A stretch of 64,000 nt of DNA. Source: Deltaproteobacteria bacterium. Its GTDB lineage: Bacteria > Desulfobacterota > GWC2-55-46. Under the pieces are notes generated by a model that ran no database searches, was not told where the DNA came from, and saw only the letters and a list, made by a program, of their open reading frames with translations. The position numbers and the translations under genes are program-made. The stretch lies in contig JACRCL010000010.1 in assembly GCA_016219015.1 (NCBI GenBank), positions 1-64,000 on the forward strand. Reading direction: 5' to 3'. Positions 16,687 to 24,842 of this stretch are shown here, piece after piece. Position 1 is the stretch's first letter. Each line of letters starts with the position of its first letter.

Positions 16687-17145
16687 CTATCTCTTCCGCC
16701 GCAGCTTCGCCTCTATGTGGTCGAGTATCCACTGCTGGTACTCGCCGGAAGGCACGCCTTGTTTCCAATATGCTATAGATGAGTCACTCTGGTTGTTTTT
16801 TTTAAATTTAAAACGGAGTTCTGCCGTTTCAGGGTGGTCGCTTACGGTGATGCTTACGCCGTGTTCCTCTTTTAAAAGCCTGATGGTGACCCTTTCACGC
16901 TCATAGGCACTCAACTGCTTGTTTTTGGTGTCGACATATCCTTCTTCCTTCCTCATCTGGTTTATCACGAACCCCCGCTCATCAAGGGTGTCTACCACGG
17001 CATCCCATACCCTGTCGTAATCCTCGTTAAAAAACCTCGGTACCCCCGCAGGGACATACTTTTCGTGTTGAACATAACACCCTGCGGATACCATAAAGAG
17101 TAAAAACACAAAAAGCATCTTCAAACTTATGGCAAGCCTTCTCAT
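16687..17145 (-). CDS. Lipoprotein, paralogue 1 of a tandem triad
   Basis: The ATG at 17145 is preceded by GAGGAGG at ideal spacing and gives 152 residues; an ATG at 17160 lacks such a site. The signal peptide MRRLAISLKMLFVFLLFMVS ends in a lipobox SAGC. The shared domain follows: DYDRVWDAVVDTLDERGFVI, NQMRKEEGYVDTKN, SGEYQQWILDHIEAKLRR. It is the first of the three lipoprotein genes in transcription order, just after the tape-measure-like gene, and is AT-rich. It is probably a moron (cargo) gene. Confidence 0.84.
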   Translation of the reverse strand: MRRLAISLKMLFVFLLFMVSAGCYVQHEKYVPAGVPRFFNEDYDRVWDAVVDTLDERGFVINQMRKEEGYVDTKNKQLSAYERERVTIRLLKEEHGVSITVSDHPETAELRFKFKKNNQSDSSIAYWKQGVPSGEYQQWILDHIEAKLRRKR

Positions 17146-17179
17146 ATGTAGCCTCCTCATAAAAATATTCTGAGTTTCT

Positions 17180-17204
17180 AAAAGACTACCATAAGTTTAA
17201 TATT
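17180..17204 (-). promoter_or_regulatory. Shared upstream box, lipoprotein paralogue 1
   Basis: On the plus strand AAAAGACTACC (17180-17190) and TTAATATT (17197-17204) match the box before paralogue 2, with 6 rather than 1 base between blocks. On the minus strand TATGGTAGTCT looks like an extended -10. It would allow expression of the lipoproteins apart from the late phage transcript. Confidence 0.4.
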
Positions 17205-17235
17205 TCATAAAATGTTTTATTATCGCCTCTCTGCC

Positions 17236-18234
17236 TCACGAAGTCTTTACCGTTACCGCCACATTCCTGTCTCCTGCGTCCTTTAAGGCCGGGATTATGT
17301 TATCGTCGACTATCTTCTGCCAGTTCTGCTCGGAAAGCGGGTTATAGACCTGTATGGTGATATGCTGGGTCGTCGTTGCATTCGCCTCTGGCGCTGTTGC
17401 GCCTGATAACGCCTTGGCGCCGCCTCCGCCGGAGCCTGATGAAGAGGTTCCCGTAGGCCCTCCCAGGACCTCCTGCACCCCCGCGGCCGCTATCAAGGCC
17501 GCGCCCGCCACTGCCCCGAACTCTGCCGCGGAAGTAAAATGGAGCATCGCCGTGGGCGACCCCATCGCGAGGTCCCTGAACCCCATGGCCGTTTCGAATA
17601 TCGCCCACACGGCGGCCTTTGCGGCAAGCCCGGTAAGCTCGACTTTTACCTGCTGCGCTATGGCCTTGCCAAATTCCTTTGTAGAGAACCTATGTATCTC
17701 GACGAGCCTTAAAAGCTGGTCCCCCATGGCCTGGTAGGCCTTCTCTTGCAATTCTTTCCGCGACTTTAGGCTTTCATCATGCAGTCTGTCATATCCCTCT
17801 ATTGCTGAGAATTTCTCCGCTGAGAACTCTACATGCTTATCATAAAGCTTTTCCAGGTAATCATAGGTTTCCTGAACCCCCTTGATATAATCTTCTTTTG
17901 CCTTTTCATAACTCTTGTCCGTCTTATTTAAAAACCAGAAAGGCCCGCCAAAGCCCGTTTCACTTTTTGAGCTATCCTTGTTTGTCTGCGCAGATGACAG
18001 CTCATTGAATGCGCCGTTTAGCTCCCCTACAGATGCCGCCAGGTCCTTTGCGGCGTTTTGGAAGGCCCGGTACCCCTCTTCTATTTTTTTTATCCCTGCT
18101 TGAGCCTTTTCCTGCGCGAGGCCCAGGCCCTCGAAGCAGTCCCTGACCTTCCATATCTCTTCCGCGCTCATCCATTCGCCGGAGGCTGGGAGTCCGCTTG
18201 CATTTATCACTATATCCATGTCCCTATTTCCCAT
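17236..18234 (-). CDS. Tail tape-measure-like protein (short)
   Basis: The 332-residue protein comes directly after the frameshifted tail chaperone genes, the fixed place of the tape measure in siphophages. The N-terminal half is helical coiled-coil (KAQAGIKKIEEGYRAFQNAA, EKFSAIEGYDRLHDESLKSR). It then has Ala-rich hydrophobic stretches (EFGAVAGAALIAAAGVQEVL), a Gly/Ser linker near 265 and a C-terminal TTTQHITIQVYNPLSEQNW domain seen at tape-measure ends. At this length a tail would be short, of the order of 50 nm if typical scaling holds. A second start (ATG 18219) is possible. Confidence 0.78.
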   Translation of the reverse strand: MGNRDMDIVINASGLPASGEWMSAEEIWKVRDCFEGLGLAQEKAQAGIKKIEEGYRAFQNAAKDLAASVGELNGAFNELSSAQTNKDSSKSETGFGGPFWFLNKTDKSYEKAKEDYIKGVQETYDYLEKLYDKHVEFSAEKFSAIEGYDRLHDESLKSRKELQEKAYQAMGDQLLRLVEIHRFSTKEFGKAIAQQVKVELTGLAAKAAVWAIFETAMGFRDLAMGSPTAMLHFTSAAEFGAVAGAALIAAAGVQEVLGGPTGTSSSGSGGGGAKALSGATAPEANATTTQHITIQVYNPLSEQNWQKIVDDNIIPALKDAGDRNVAVTVKTS

Positions 18235-18999
18235 TTTCCTTTTCCTTAGCCCTTGCGCTTTCGCGTTTGAATATCTCGTACGCCTCGGCGAGCCAGTAAG
18301 GCTGCATGGCCCATCCGCCGGAGAACAAAAGGTGACCCGTGGAGTCGAGCAGGAAGATGAGCCTTATGACCCCTGCCGTCTCTACCATTATATAGCTTAA
18401 GGGGCATTCATAAAGCCGCAGGTCGCCGAGGCTGAAGACCTTCGCCGCCCCTTTTTCCATGAGCTCCCCTTTTATTTGAGGGGAGTATTCTTCGACCGCC
18501 CTCGCCTCCTCGCTCAGACCAAGCCTGTTCGAGCAGTTGCGTGCGGCCACGTCCTTATCGTTGCAGTTCTCGCAGTCAAAGGGGCTCCCGTCTCTCGTCA
18601 GGAAGCTCAGGCGGAAGCCCGCTGTCAGTTTTTTCTCTGTCCCTCGGTAAGCCTTGAGTGCGATTCCATCGCCTTTATTATCTCTACGACAAGGTCCGTG
18701 TCCGCGGTCTCGTAGAACTCGGCCGGGTCCGTCACCTCCCGCTCCCCCACGTAATAACCCGAGACGGATTCGACGTTCTCGACGAATTGATTTTTCTGCA
18801 CATGCTGCGAGACCTCGGTCACCTTTTGCGGGTCTGATAGGCCCTTTGCCCTCGCGGCTATCAGGCGCGAGTAGTGCTGCACCCTTGAGTACGGCACGAA
18901 CTTGAGCCTCACCACGCACGGGTCGATGCTCTCCCTGTTGCCCCCGTACTCCGGTATGTAGTCTACGACCGCGTCCCTGTCAAAAGATATGATGGCCAT
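18224..18999 (-). CDS. Tail assembly chaperone, long frameshift product (GT-like)
   Basis: The upstream frame (18999-18625) and the -1 frame (to 18224) join at the slippery AAAAAAC to give about 258 residues: ...RLTEGQRKKLTAGFRLSFLT and on to RESARAKEKENGK. The -1 frame has no convincing start of its own, yet its sequence (CENCNDKDVAARNCSNRLGL, FLLDSTGHLLFSGGWAMQPY) is protein-like up to the tape-measure gene. This matches lambda gpG/gpGT logic, in which a small fraction of extended protein helps tail assembly. A CxxC at its middle could bind metal. Confidence 0.82.
18625..18999 (-). CDS. Tail assembly chaperone, short product (G-like)
   Basis: The 124-residue protein starts MAIISFDRDAVVDYIPEYGG behind a strong AAGGAGG and ends at TGA immediately after the slippery heptamer. 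Charged helical segments such as DPCVVRLKFVPYSRVQHYS and FYETADTDLVVEIIKAMES are present. It lies between tail tube and tape measure, the place of G-type chaperones that coat the tape measure before tube polymerisation. Confidence 0.85.
   Translation of the reverse strand: MAIISFDRDAVVDYIPEYGGNRESIDPCVVRLKFVPYSRVQHYSRLIAARAKGLSDPQKVTEVSQHVQKNQFVENVESVSGYYVGEREVTDPAEFYETADTDLVVEIIKAMESHSRLTEGQRKN
18628..18634 (-). promoter_or_regulatory. -1 programmed frameshift slippery site A-AAA-AAC
   Basis: In the zero frame the codons read AGA AAA AAC TGA, so A-AAA-AAC has exactly the X-XXY-YYZ register, and the stop follows at once. Slipping -1 gives AAA AAA CTG ACA and opens the long second frame. The place in a tail chaperone gene is conserved in tailed phages. 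Confidence 0.85.
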
Positions 19000-19020
19000 T
19001 GCTATCCTCCTTAAAAGGTT

Positions 19021-19199
19021 ATCCGTTATCAGTTATCTGTTATCAGTTTATGGATGGGTCTTTTTACATTCACCGATAACCAATCACCGATAACTTATAA
19101 CCGTCTCTATACGTCATCAGTTCTCTGTTATCGGTTTATTGATTGGTCTTTCTACATTCACCGATAACCAATCACCGATAACTGATAACCGTCTCTACA
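19021..19199. repeat. GTTATC-rich tandem repeat array 1
   Basis: The array has many copies of GTTATC(A/C/T)GTTATC and CACCGATAACC. A unit of about 90 bases, with TCTTT(T/C)TACATTCACCGATA and CCAATCACCGATAACT, occurs twice in tandem. A related array lies at 25792-25915. The array fills the gap between tail-tube and chaperone genes and overlaps the tail-tube stop. There is no coding content. Confidence 0.75.
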
Positions 19200-20286
19200 C
19201 CGTTGCCGCCGTATTCTTGAGCAGTATCCCCGCGAGGTATCCGGTAGTCTCCCCGTCAAAGAGCCCCTCGTATTTAAGGGTTATCATCGGGTCCTTTTCG
19301 AGCTTGTACTCAGGCCCCCCGCCCATCCTCTGCATCACCGGGAGGTCGATATAAAGCCCGTGGTTCTCCCCGCTGCCGGCCTGCGTGCCGGTGTCCCAGT
19401 GGAGGAAGAAGCTCTTTGTGCCGCCTGCGGAGATCCAGCCGTTGAGCTCGGAAACCGATGAAAACCCACTCGCCGGGTCCTCCCAGTCTATGGTTATCTC
19501 CATCGTGGCCTTGAACTGACCCATGCGGGTCTTGTCCGGATAGTCGAGGCCTGAAAGCCGGAGCACGTCCTCCATCCCGTTGTCGATCTTCAAGGAGACC
19601 TTGTCCGGCTTTATGAGCGTCGCGGACCCGAACGAGAAGTCCGTATAGCCGGGCCCTGTCCCCACCCTCGTTATTGCGCCGGTGTATAGCTTCAGGTTAT
19701 TGTAGTCGCACCTCAAGCTCTCCTGGGCAAAGACAGGGTTGCCCAGCTCGGCCGTTACAGCGTCCCTTTTCTGCCCGAAGAGGTCCGCCTTGATCTTCAG
19801 AGGGCTGCCGGCCTCCTGGTCGAACGAGAGGCTTTTGACCCTCCCGCCCACGAAGGGCCAGTTCCTCATTACGGCCCCCTCGTTTATGTTGAGGTTGAGC
19901 GTAAGGCCCCTGTCACCGAGGTTCGACGCGGAAAAGGGGTTTGCCGCGGGGTAGACCATGTGCCTGTACTGCCCCGTCGTCCCGTTCTGCGATGATACGG
20001 CCGTCCCGAAGAAATGTTTCAAAAGGGTGCCGGCGAGGCCCTTTGCGGACCCGGATTCAGTAAAGAAAGGCATCTCTATCGAGGCGCTCCACCTCTGCCC
20101 CATGCGCATGAATGAAGATTGCCCCTTTACGCTCTCCTCGCCCCTGAACTCGGCCCTCTTCTTCTCATCGAATTCCATCTTGGGTATCGACGGGGCCAGC
20201 AAGGGCATGTAGCCGACTGTCGAGGCCTCTTTTACGCCCCTCGAAGCCTCCTCGCCAAGGGCGAGATATATCCTGTTCTCAGCCAT
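19195..20286 (-). CDS. Major tail tube protein
   Basis: The 363-residue protein (MAENRIYLALGEEASRGVKE) is beta-rich, with KAEF-type segments, GDRGLTLNLNINEGAVMRNW, VKSLSFDQEAGSPLKIKADL and MITLKYEGLFDGETTGY. This is the pattern of siphophage tail-tube proteins with an immunoglobulin-like addition. The place between the connector genes and the G/GT chaperones supports the call. It would form the tube that carries DNA into the host. Confidence 0.75.
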   Translation of the reverse strand: MAENRIYLALGEEASRGVKEASTVGYMPLLAPSIPKMEFDEKKRAEFRGEESVKGQSSFMRMGQRWSASIEMPFFTESGSAKGLAGTLLKHFFGTAVSSQNGTTGQYRHMVYPAANPFSASNLGDRGLTLNLNINEGAVMRNWPFVGGRVKSLSFDQEAGSPLKIKADLFGQKRDAVTAELGNPVFAQESLRCDYNNLKLYTGAITRVGTGPGYTDFSFGSATLIKPDKVSLKIDNGMEDVLRLSGLDYPDKTRMGQFKATMEITIDWEDPASGFSSVSELNGWISAGGTKSFFLHWDTGTQAGSGENHGLYIDLPVMQRMGGGPEYKLEKDPMITLKYEGLFDGETTGYLAGILLKNTAATV

Positions 20287-20335
20287 CTATTTATACCTCC
20301 TCGTGCGTCTGTAATGGTAAACGGGGTGTCCGGGC

Positions 20336-20767
20336 TTAAGCCTCCCTGTACCTGACCGAGACCTTGCAGGACAGGGAAAAGATATTATCCTTGTGGCTCT
20401 CGGCCAGGGCCCCGGCTATTGTTACCCTGCTTACCGGCTTCGCTGCCGCGAGCGGACCCGCGTTCAGCGCGTTTACGGTAAGCGCCTCCCGAATTTCGTG
20501 CGCCCACCTCTGCTGCTCGCGGACAGCCTTTTCGGTATCCTTTTCAAGCATCAGCACCTTTATGTCGAACTCCGCCTCCGAGTAGGACGGCCTCTCCCCG
20601 TGCGAGCCGGCAAAGGCCTCGCCTGCGTATGATATCTGTCCTGACGGCATCTGGCTTGCCGGTATCTCCTTCGCTTCATTGAAAGACCTGTGCGAGAACC
20701 GGACCCCCCTGGCCCTCAGGACGCCGCGCATATTATCGGTTATCGCCGAGACGATATCGAAGCTCAT
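20336..20767 (-). CDS. Tail terminator / tail completion-like protein
   Basis: The 143-residue protein starts MSFDIVSAITDNMRGVLRAR, overlaps the previous stop as ATGA and ends SLSCKVSVRYREA. Size and order (after the connector, before the tail tube) match tail-completion or terminator proteins that cap the tube at the head end. No decisive motif is present. Confidence 0.65.
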   Translation of the reverse strand: MSFDIVSAITDNMRGVLRARGVRFSHRSFNEAKEIPASQMPSGQISYAGEAFAGSHGERPSYSEAEFDIKVLMLEKDTEKAVREQQRWAHEIREALTVNALNAGPLAAAKPVSRVTIAGALAESHKDNIFSLSCKVSVRYREA

Positions 20768-21651
20768 CGCCTGCCCATCCTGAGGGTCGCCGTCCCCGCG
20801 CCTTCCTCGCCCCCGGAGACACTCCCGTCCTCCGAGGAATCGTACTTGAAGTTCATGTCCTTGAACGCCTCTTCGGCCTTCTTCTCGTACTCCTTCCACA
20901 TCTCCCACCAGAAGCCGCCGCTTTCCCTGGCCAGCCCCTTGCATGCCTCGGCCACCGAGAAGCAGATGTGGACCTCCCTCAGGTCATACGGGTCGAGCAC
21001 CAGCTCAGGCCTTCTCCCGAGCCTCATGAGCCGCTCCTCGATCTTCTCAAAGGCCCTCTGTATCTCCTTTGAGAACGACCGGGTAAGGATATACCTTTCC
21101 CCCGGGATAATGGCCGATGAAAAGCTCTCGGAGGTAATGGTCCCGGTCGATGACGAGAAGTCCGCGACCTCCCGTGCCTCGTCCCTGTCCATTGAGTAGA
21201 GCAGCCCTCCGGTGAAGTAATCGTCCTCGTACCTTTTAAGCTCCGAATCGACGAGCGTCGTCTCGGAGCCGCCCTCGGCCTCACCCCTCACGCTCCAGCC
21301 GCTGTCTTTCAGCTGCGGCAGCTCGCCGAAGATGTCCTCGTCCGTTATCACCTTCGAGAGCCTGGAGTTGACAACATCATAGAAAAGGGTCGCGTAACAG
21401 GTCTTACCGTTGTAGGAGTAGGATACGACCGCCCTGTAATTGACGGCGGCGGCTGAATTCTCCTCCTGTGTAAGGCTGTACGAAAGCAGCCCGTCGGAGC
21501 CTGCCGTCATTGGAGCGGCGTCGATAAGTTTCGAATCACCCCCCGGCCTGTAAACGGTGAGCGTTGCCGGGCCGGCCGCTATCTTTCTGTTGTTCTCGTA
21601 GATATATGTCTGGAACGTATCTACGGTATCCTTTATAAACTGCTGTTTCAT
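20764..21651 (-). CDS. Head-tail connector / adaptor-like protein
   Basis: The 295-residue protein begins with an immunoglobulin-like beta-rich part (FQTYIYENNRKIAAGPATLT, VVSYSYNGKTCYATLFYDVV). A helical second half follows (SRSFSKEIQRAFEKIEERLM, REVHICFSVAEACKGLARES), of the kind found in gp6-like adaptors. A Gly/Ser/Glu-rich tail ends the protein. It lies between the gp10-like gene and the tail terminator. The assignment rests on order and pattern. Confidence 0.55.
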   Translation of the reverse strand: MKQQFIKDTVDTFQTYIYENNRKIAAGPATLTVYRPGGDSKLIDAAPMTAGSDGLLSYSLTQEENSAAAVNYRAVVSYSYNGKTCYATLFYDVVNSRLSKVITDEDIFGELPQLKDSGWSVRGEAEGGSETTLVDSELKRYEDDYFTGGLLYSMDRDEAREVADFSSSTGTITSESFSSAIIPGERYILTRSFSKEIQRAFEKIEERLMRLGRRPELVLDPYDLREVHICFSVAEACKGLARESGGFWWEMWKEYEKKAEEAFKDMNFKYDSSEDGSVSGGEEGAGTATLRMGRR

Positions 21652-21691
21652 GCCGCCTCCGTTTATATCGGCCCTTGCGGGCCGTGGTCAT

Positions 21692-21800
21692 TGAATCTCC
21701 CCGCAGCTTTTCTTCGGGGGATCTTGACACAGAATATTTCGATTTCGATCCGCTCCTAAACCCCGCTGAAGCGGGGGAATGCGCTCGCTATGCGTGTTCA
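21692..21800 (-). repeat. Dispersed intergenic repeat, copy 2
   Basis: The reverse complement carries TGAACACGCATAGCGAGCG at one end and CGAAGAAAAGCTGCGGGGAG at the other, matching 1417-1496. It also has its own CCCCGCTTCAGCGGGG hairpin. One copy outside and one inside the prophage-like block suggests mobility or long residence of the block in this chromosome. Confidence 0.6.
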
Positions 21801-21803
21801 GGC

Positions 21804-22223
21804 TCACCTTGCAAGCTTGCCTTCTCCCACGGTCCGGACCGTTGTCGCCCTTGCCGCCCGGCTGCTCTCCATGCCGTCATGCCTTATCTTTCCGCCCGCC
21901 TTCAGCCTCTCGTCTTCCCTGCCTGCTTTCGCTATAGCCTTACCTAAGGCCTCTTTAGCCGCCCCATCCGCCCTTACGCCTATGGACGGGAGCCTGTTCT
22001 CATTCACGTTCTTTAAGATCAGAGGGAGTGAGCGCCCTATCGAACGTCGCGGCATGGAGCCGCTTATAACTCCCGTGCCAGCCCGCATGACCGATTTCCC
22101 TTTGACCCATTCTGCCAGGAGCTTCTGTGCAGATCCGCCGGGGGATATTGCCTCAACCCACCCGTAGAAGGCTATCGCCTTGTCCCCGTCGCCCCAGCCC
22201 CACTTATAGCCGCTCAAGCTCAT
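21804..22223 (-). CDS. Phage head-tail joining-like protein
   Basis: The 139-residue basic protein (MSLSGYKWGWGDGDKAIAFY) has SVMRAGTGVISGSMPRRSIG and ends ATTVRTVGEGKLAR. Size, charge and place resemble gp10-type head-tail joining proteins. Its start overlaps the stop of the esterase gene by four bases. It is not recognised by a strict motif. Confidence 0.5.
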   Translation of the reverse strand: MSLSGYKWGWGDGDKAIAFYGWVEAISPGGSAQKLLAEWVKGKSVMRAGTGVISGSMPRRSIGRSLPLILKNVNENRLPSIGVRADGAAKEALGKAIAKAGREDERLKAGGKIRHDGMESSRAARATTVRTVGEGKLAR

Positions 22224-23914
22224 AGGGCCTTAGTCCGCACCTTTGTCGCCGGGTCCCAGGTCCACGTCTTCAGGACCGTCGTATTGTCGTCATCGAGGAG
22301 TTCTATCTTCTCAGTGCCACCCGGAAGCGCCGTAAACCGCAGGCCGTTGAAGATATGCTTCTTAAGGAGCTGCAGCGCGGTGTTATCCGGCGCGGTGTAG
22401 GCTGAGGTGGCGAGACGGGTAAGCACCAGGCTGTAGAGCCTCTGCAAGTCCACCGTCCCCAGCTCGACATTAAGACTCCTATCCTGCGCTATGGTCTTTA
22501 CCCACTCGACCGGGAACTGCCTCGTCTGCCCCACGGCTATAAGGCCGGGCCATTCGAGGTTCATCGACCCGTCCCGATAGATTGTCTTGAGGAAGTCCAG
22601 GACAGCCGTGCGGGTTTTGAATACCCCGACGGTGAAGTCTGCCGGGAACGTGGCCGTCCTGCCCACGGCGGATGGCGCGAACCCTTGCGGGAAAAGTCTC
22701 TCGTCGCTCGCCCCATAGGCGCTCCTTGCTATATTCATCCCGTTATAAGACCGAAGCTGCGCGCCGAGAGTAAGGGCAAAAATCTCGCTCCCGGTGGGAT
22801 TTAAATGGACGCCGTCCGTTTCCGCGTAGGACGAGTTGATGGCGTTTTCATTTGAGGAACTCTTAAGGGCGTCGTTCAGGTCAACGTACTTCGCCCCTAT
22901 CTCCTGCGCCCTCGAATACAGCCACCGGCTTAACGACCGCCTTTCCGAGTTCTGCGCGGCGCTGAACGTGGAGCGGGGGATGATGTTGCCAATGAGGATA
23001 TTCGCGCCTGTTATCCCCGCGTTTTGCAGTTTTGTGATGATGGAATTGATGTTCGTCTGTATCGTTGTAAGAACGGTGCTATCGTAAATATCGTTCGTGC
23101 CGATACCTAAAAAGACCTTCTGCGCCCCGTGGTCTATCACGTTGGACTGTATGACGGAGTCCACGTCGCCCGACCTCGCGCTCCCGAAGCCCCTGTTCGC
23201 CACCCATACCGAGGAGCCGAGCATCTGGCTTAACTGATAGCTCGGAGAAGACGTCTCGTCCTCTTTCGCCGCCAGTCTGTACCCGGAGCCGGGGTTCGTA
23301 GACCAGTAGAATTTGCCGTCGGTGATCGAGTCGCCTATGACGAATATGTCCGGGGCGTAAATCTTTACCTCGTCGATGTAGACGATGCCGGTGGTGGCAA
23401 CCCCCGTCTTGAACCTGAGCTTTGCTATCGCCGTGCCGGAGTAAGACTTCGAGGTTCCCACCTGGGTAAGAGAATCCCCCGGATAGCTCGCGCTCCCGGT
23501 GATGTAGCACTTGACGGTGTGGGCCGCGTTATCGACGACGAGTATGACCTGCTTGTAGACCCCGGCGCTAAAAGAGGCTGTCGAGGCAGCGTCCGTATCG
23601 GTCGAGAAGGACAGGGTGCTGGCCGTGGAGCCGAGGTCAACGGTGACAATGGCGTTATTGGCAGAGTCGAGCAGCTCCAGAATCCCCACGGAGCTTGCGG
23701 CGTGGTTTATGTCGTATTCGAGTATCCACTTGCCCGAAGGCTCGGTGAAGGTCCTCAGGGCCGAGACTATCCCGGAGCCGCTCGTATCATCGAGCTTGAG
23801 CTTCGTGGAGTAGTCCTGCGTGACGATGGAGACCGCCCCGCCGGTGGTATCGAGCGTCCACGAGCTTAAATCGCCGTTGAATCTTTCGAGCAGGATGAGG
23901 TTATTGTTTGCCAT
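22220..23914 (-). CDS. Virion-associated SGNH/GDSL esterase
   Basis: The 564-residue protein has an N-terminal beta-sandwich (about 1-190, lectin-like) and then an SGNH hydrolase domain. Its blocks are VIGDSITDG (Ser, block I), NRGFGSARSGD (Gly, block II), GIGTNDI (Asn, block III) and DGVHLN (Asp/His, block V). A C-terminal region of about 150 residues describes small beta domains. Such enzymes deacetylate surface polysaccharides in phage tails. The gene lies among connector and lectin-like genes. Confidence 0.85.
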   Translation of the reverse strand: MANNNLILLERFNGDLSSWTLDTTGGAVSIVTQDYSTKLKLDDTSGSGIVSALRTFTEPSGKWILEYDINHAASSVGILELLDSANNAIVTVDLGSTASTLSFSTDTDAASTASFSAGVYKQVILVVDNAAHTVKCYITGSASYPGDSLTQVGTSKSYSGTAIAKLRFKTGVATTGIVYIDEVKIYAPDIFVIGDSITDGKFYWSTNPGSGYRLAAKEDETSSPSYQLSQMLGSSVWVANRGFGSARSGDVDSVIQSNVIDHGAQKVFLGIGTNDIYDSTVLTTIQTNINSIITKLQNAGITGANILIGNIIPRSTFSAAQNSERRSLSRWLYSRAQEIGAKYVDLNDALKSSSNENAINSSYAETDGVHLNPTGSEIFALTLGAQLRSYNGMNIARSAYGASDERLFPQGFAPSAVGRTATFPADFTVGVFKTRTAVLDFLKTIYRDGSMNLEWPGLIAVGQTRQFPVEWVKTIAQDRSLNVELGTVDLQRLYSLVLTRLATSAYTAPDNTALQLLKKHIFNGLRFTALPGGTEKIELLDDDNTTVLKTWTWDPATKVRTKAL

Positions 23915-23915
23915 A

Positions 23916-24833
23916 TCAAGCCGCCGTTAAAAGTTCTGCCCCTGCTATGTCGGTTTCTCCAGTGGGGGTGTAGCTCCCCTCGTACTCAAAGGTAATGAGG
24001 TACTTTACGCCGGAGACAAGGCCGTCCTGCGACCATTGCCCGTTTGAGGCGGTTACAAGCTGAGTAAATATCGGAGTGGCCGTGCTGTTGTTTTTCGGGT
24101 ATATATTCACCCGCGCATTATAGGTCGAACAGTCCACGAGCACGCCGTTCTTGTTCTTTATCGTCCCTGATAAGGAGCCCACCGCGAAATCATCAGCGGC
24201 GTTATACAGGGCGCCTATCTCGGTAGTCGAAAGCGCCCGGCTCCATATCGCCACGTCGTCTATGGTCCCGTCAATCGGGTACAGGCCCCCGCTGTTTATC
24301 CCCAGCCTGAAGTCCTGATTGCAATTATAGATGCCGGAAGAATAGGTCACCGGCGTAGCATCCGAAACACTGTTGAGGTAGAGCTGTAGCTGGGAGCCCG
24401 TATAAACCCCGACCAGATGATACCAGACCCCTGTGGTTAAAACGGTGCTCCCCACGATATTCGAGGTCGCCGTGCCGTTCGAGCTTACATAAAACTGTCC
24501 TTTATTGGCTGTGGTGATGAACAGGGCGTAAGCCAGGTTGGGTGCGGCGTTCCACTTCGCTACAAGGATTTGATTCACATTGAGGACGTCGAGCTTGAAC
24601 CACGCCGATATGGTCATGGCCCCGGTTATGTCGAGTCCCACCTGTGCCGCGTCCGTTATGTAGAGATAAGGCCCGGCGGCGAAGTCCGCCGCGAGGTTCG
24701 CCCCGCCGCCGAACCCTGCAATTTGATTGACCGTCCCCGAGGCCGTAAGGGTGTTCCCGTTGCCTGATGTATCAGCCCATGCGCCGGAGGCCAGCTTCCA
24801 CTTGCCCTGTATGTTATCCCAAAGAGAAGACAT
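23916..24833 (-). CDS. LamG/concanavalin-like lectin protein, copy 2
   Basis: The 305-residue protein starts MSSLWDNIQGKWKLASGAWA and has the LamG-type jelly roll: AMTISAWFKLDVLNVNQILV, GVWYHLVGVYTGSQLQLYLN and GTIDDVAIWSRALSTTEIGA. A C-terminal domain with TFEYEGSYTPTGETDIAGAE follows. It is about half identical to the next gene (24843-25769), a tandem duplication. It is probably a virion carbohydrate-binding decoration. Confidence 0.8.
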   Translation of the reverse strand: MSSLWDNIQGKWKLASGAWADTSGNGNTLTASGTVNQIAGFGGGANLAADFAAGPYLYITDAAQVGLDITGAMTISAWFKLDVLNVNQILVAKWNAAPNLAYALFITTANKGQFYVSSNGTATSNIVGSTVLTTGVWYHLVGVYTGSQLQLYLNSVSDATPVTYSSGIYNCNQDFRLGINSGGLYPIDGTIDDVAIWSRALSTTEIGALYNAADDFAVGSLSGTIKNKNGVLVDCSTYNARVNIYPKNNSTATPIFTQLVTASNGQWSQDGLVSGVKYLITFEYEGSYTPTGETDIAGAELLTAA

Positions 24834-24842
24834 ATTTTTCCT

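Noticed and set aside
18224-18624. Independent gene for the -1 frame of the tail chaperone
   Set aside because: No start with a ribosome site near its protein-like part; the slippery heptamer explains its expression better.
19021-19199. Possible CRISPR array
   Set aside because: Repeats are irregular, overlap each other and have no unique spacers of even length; no cas genes are present. They are simple dispersed repeats.
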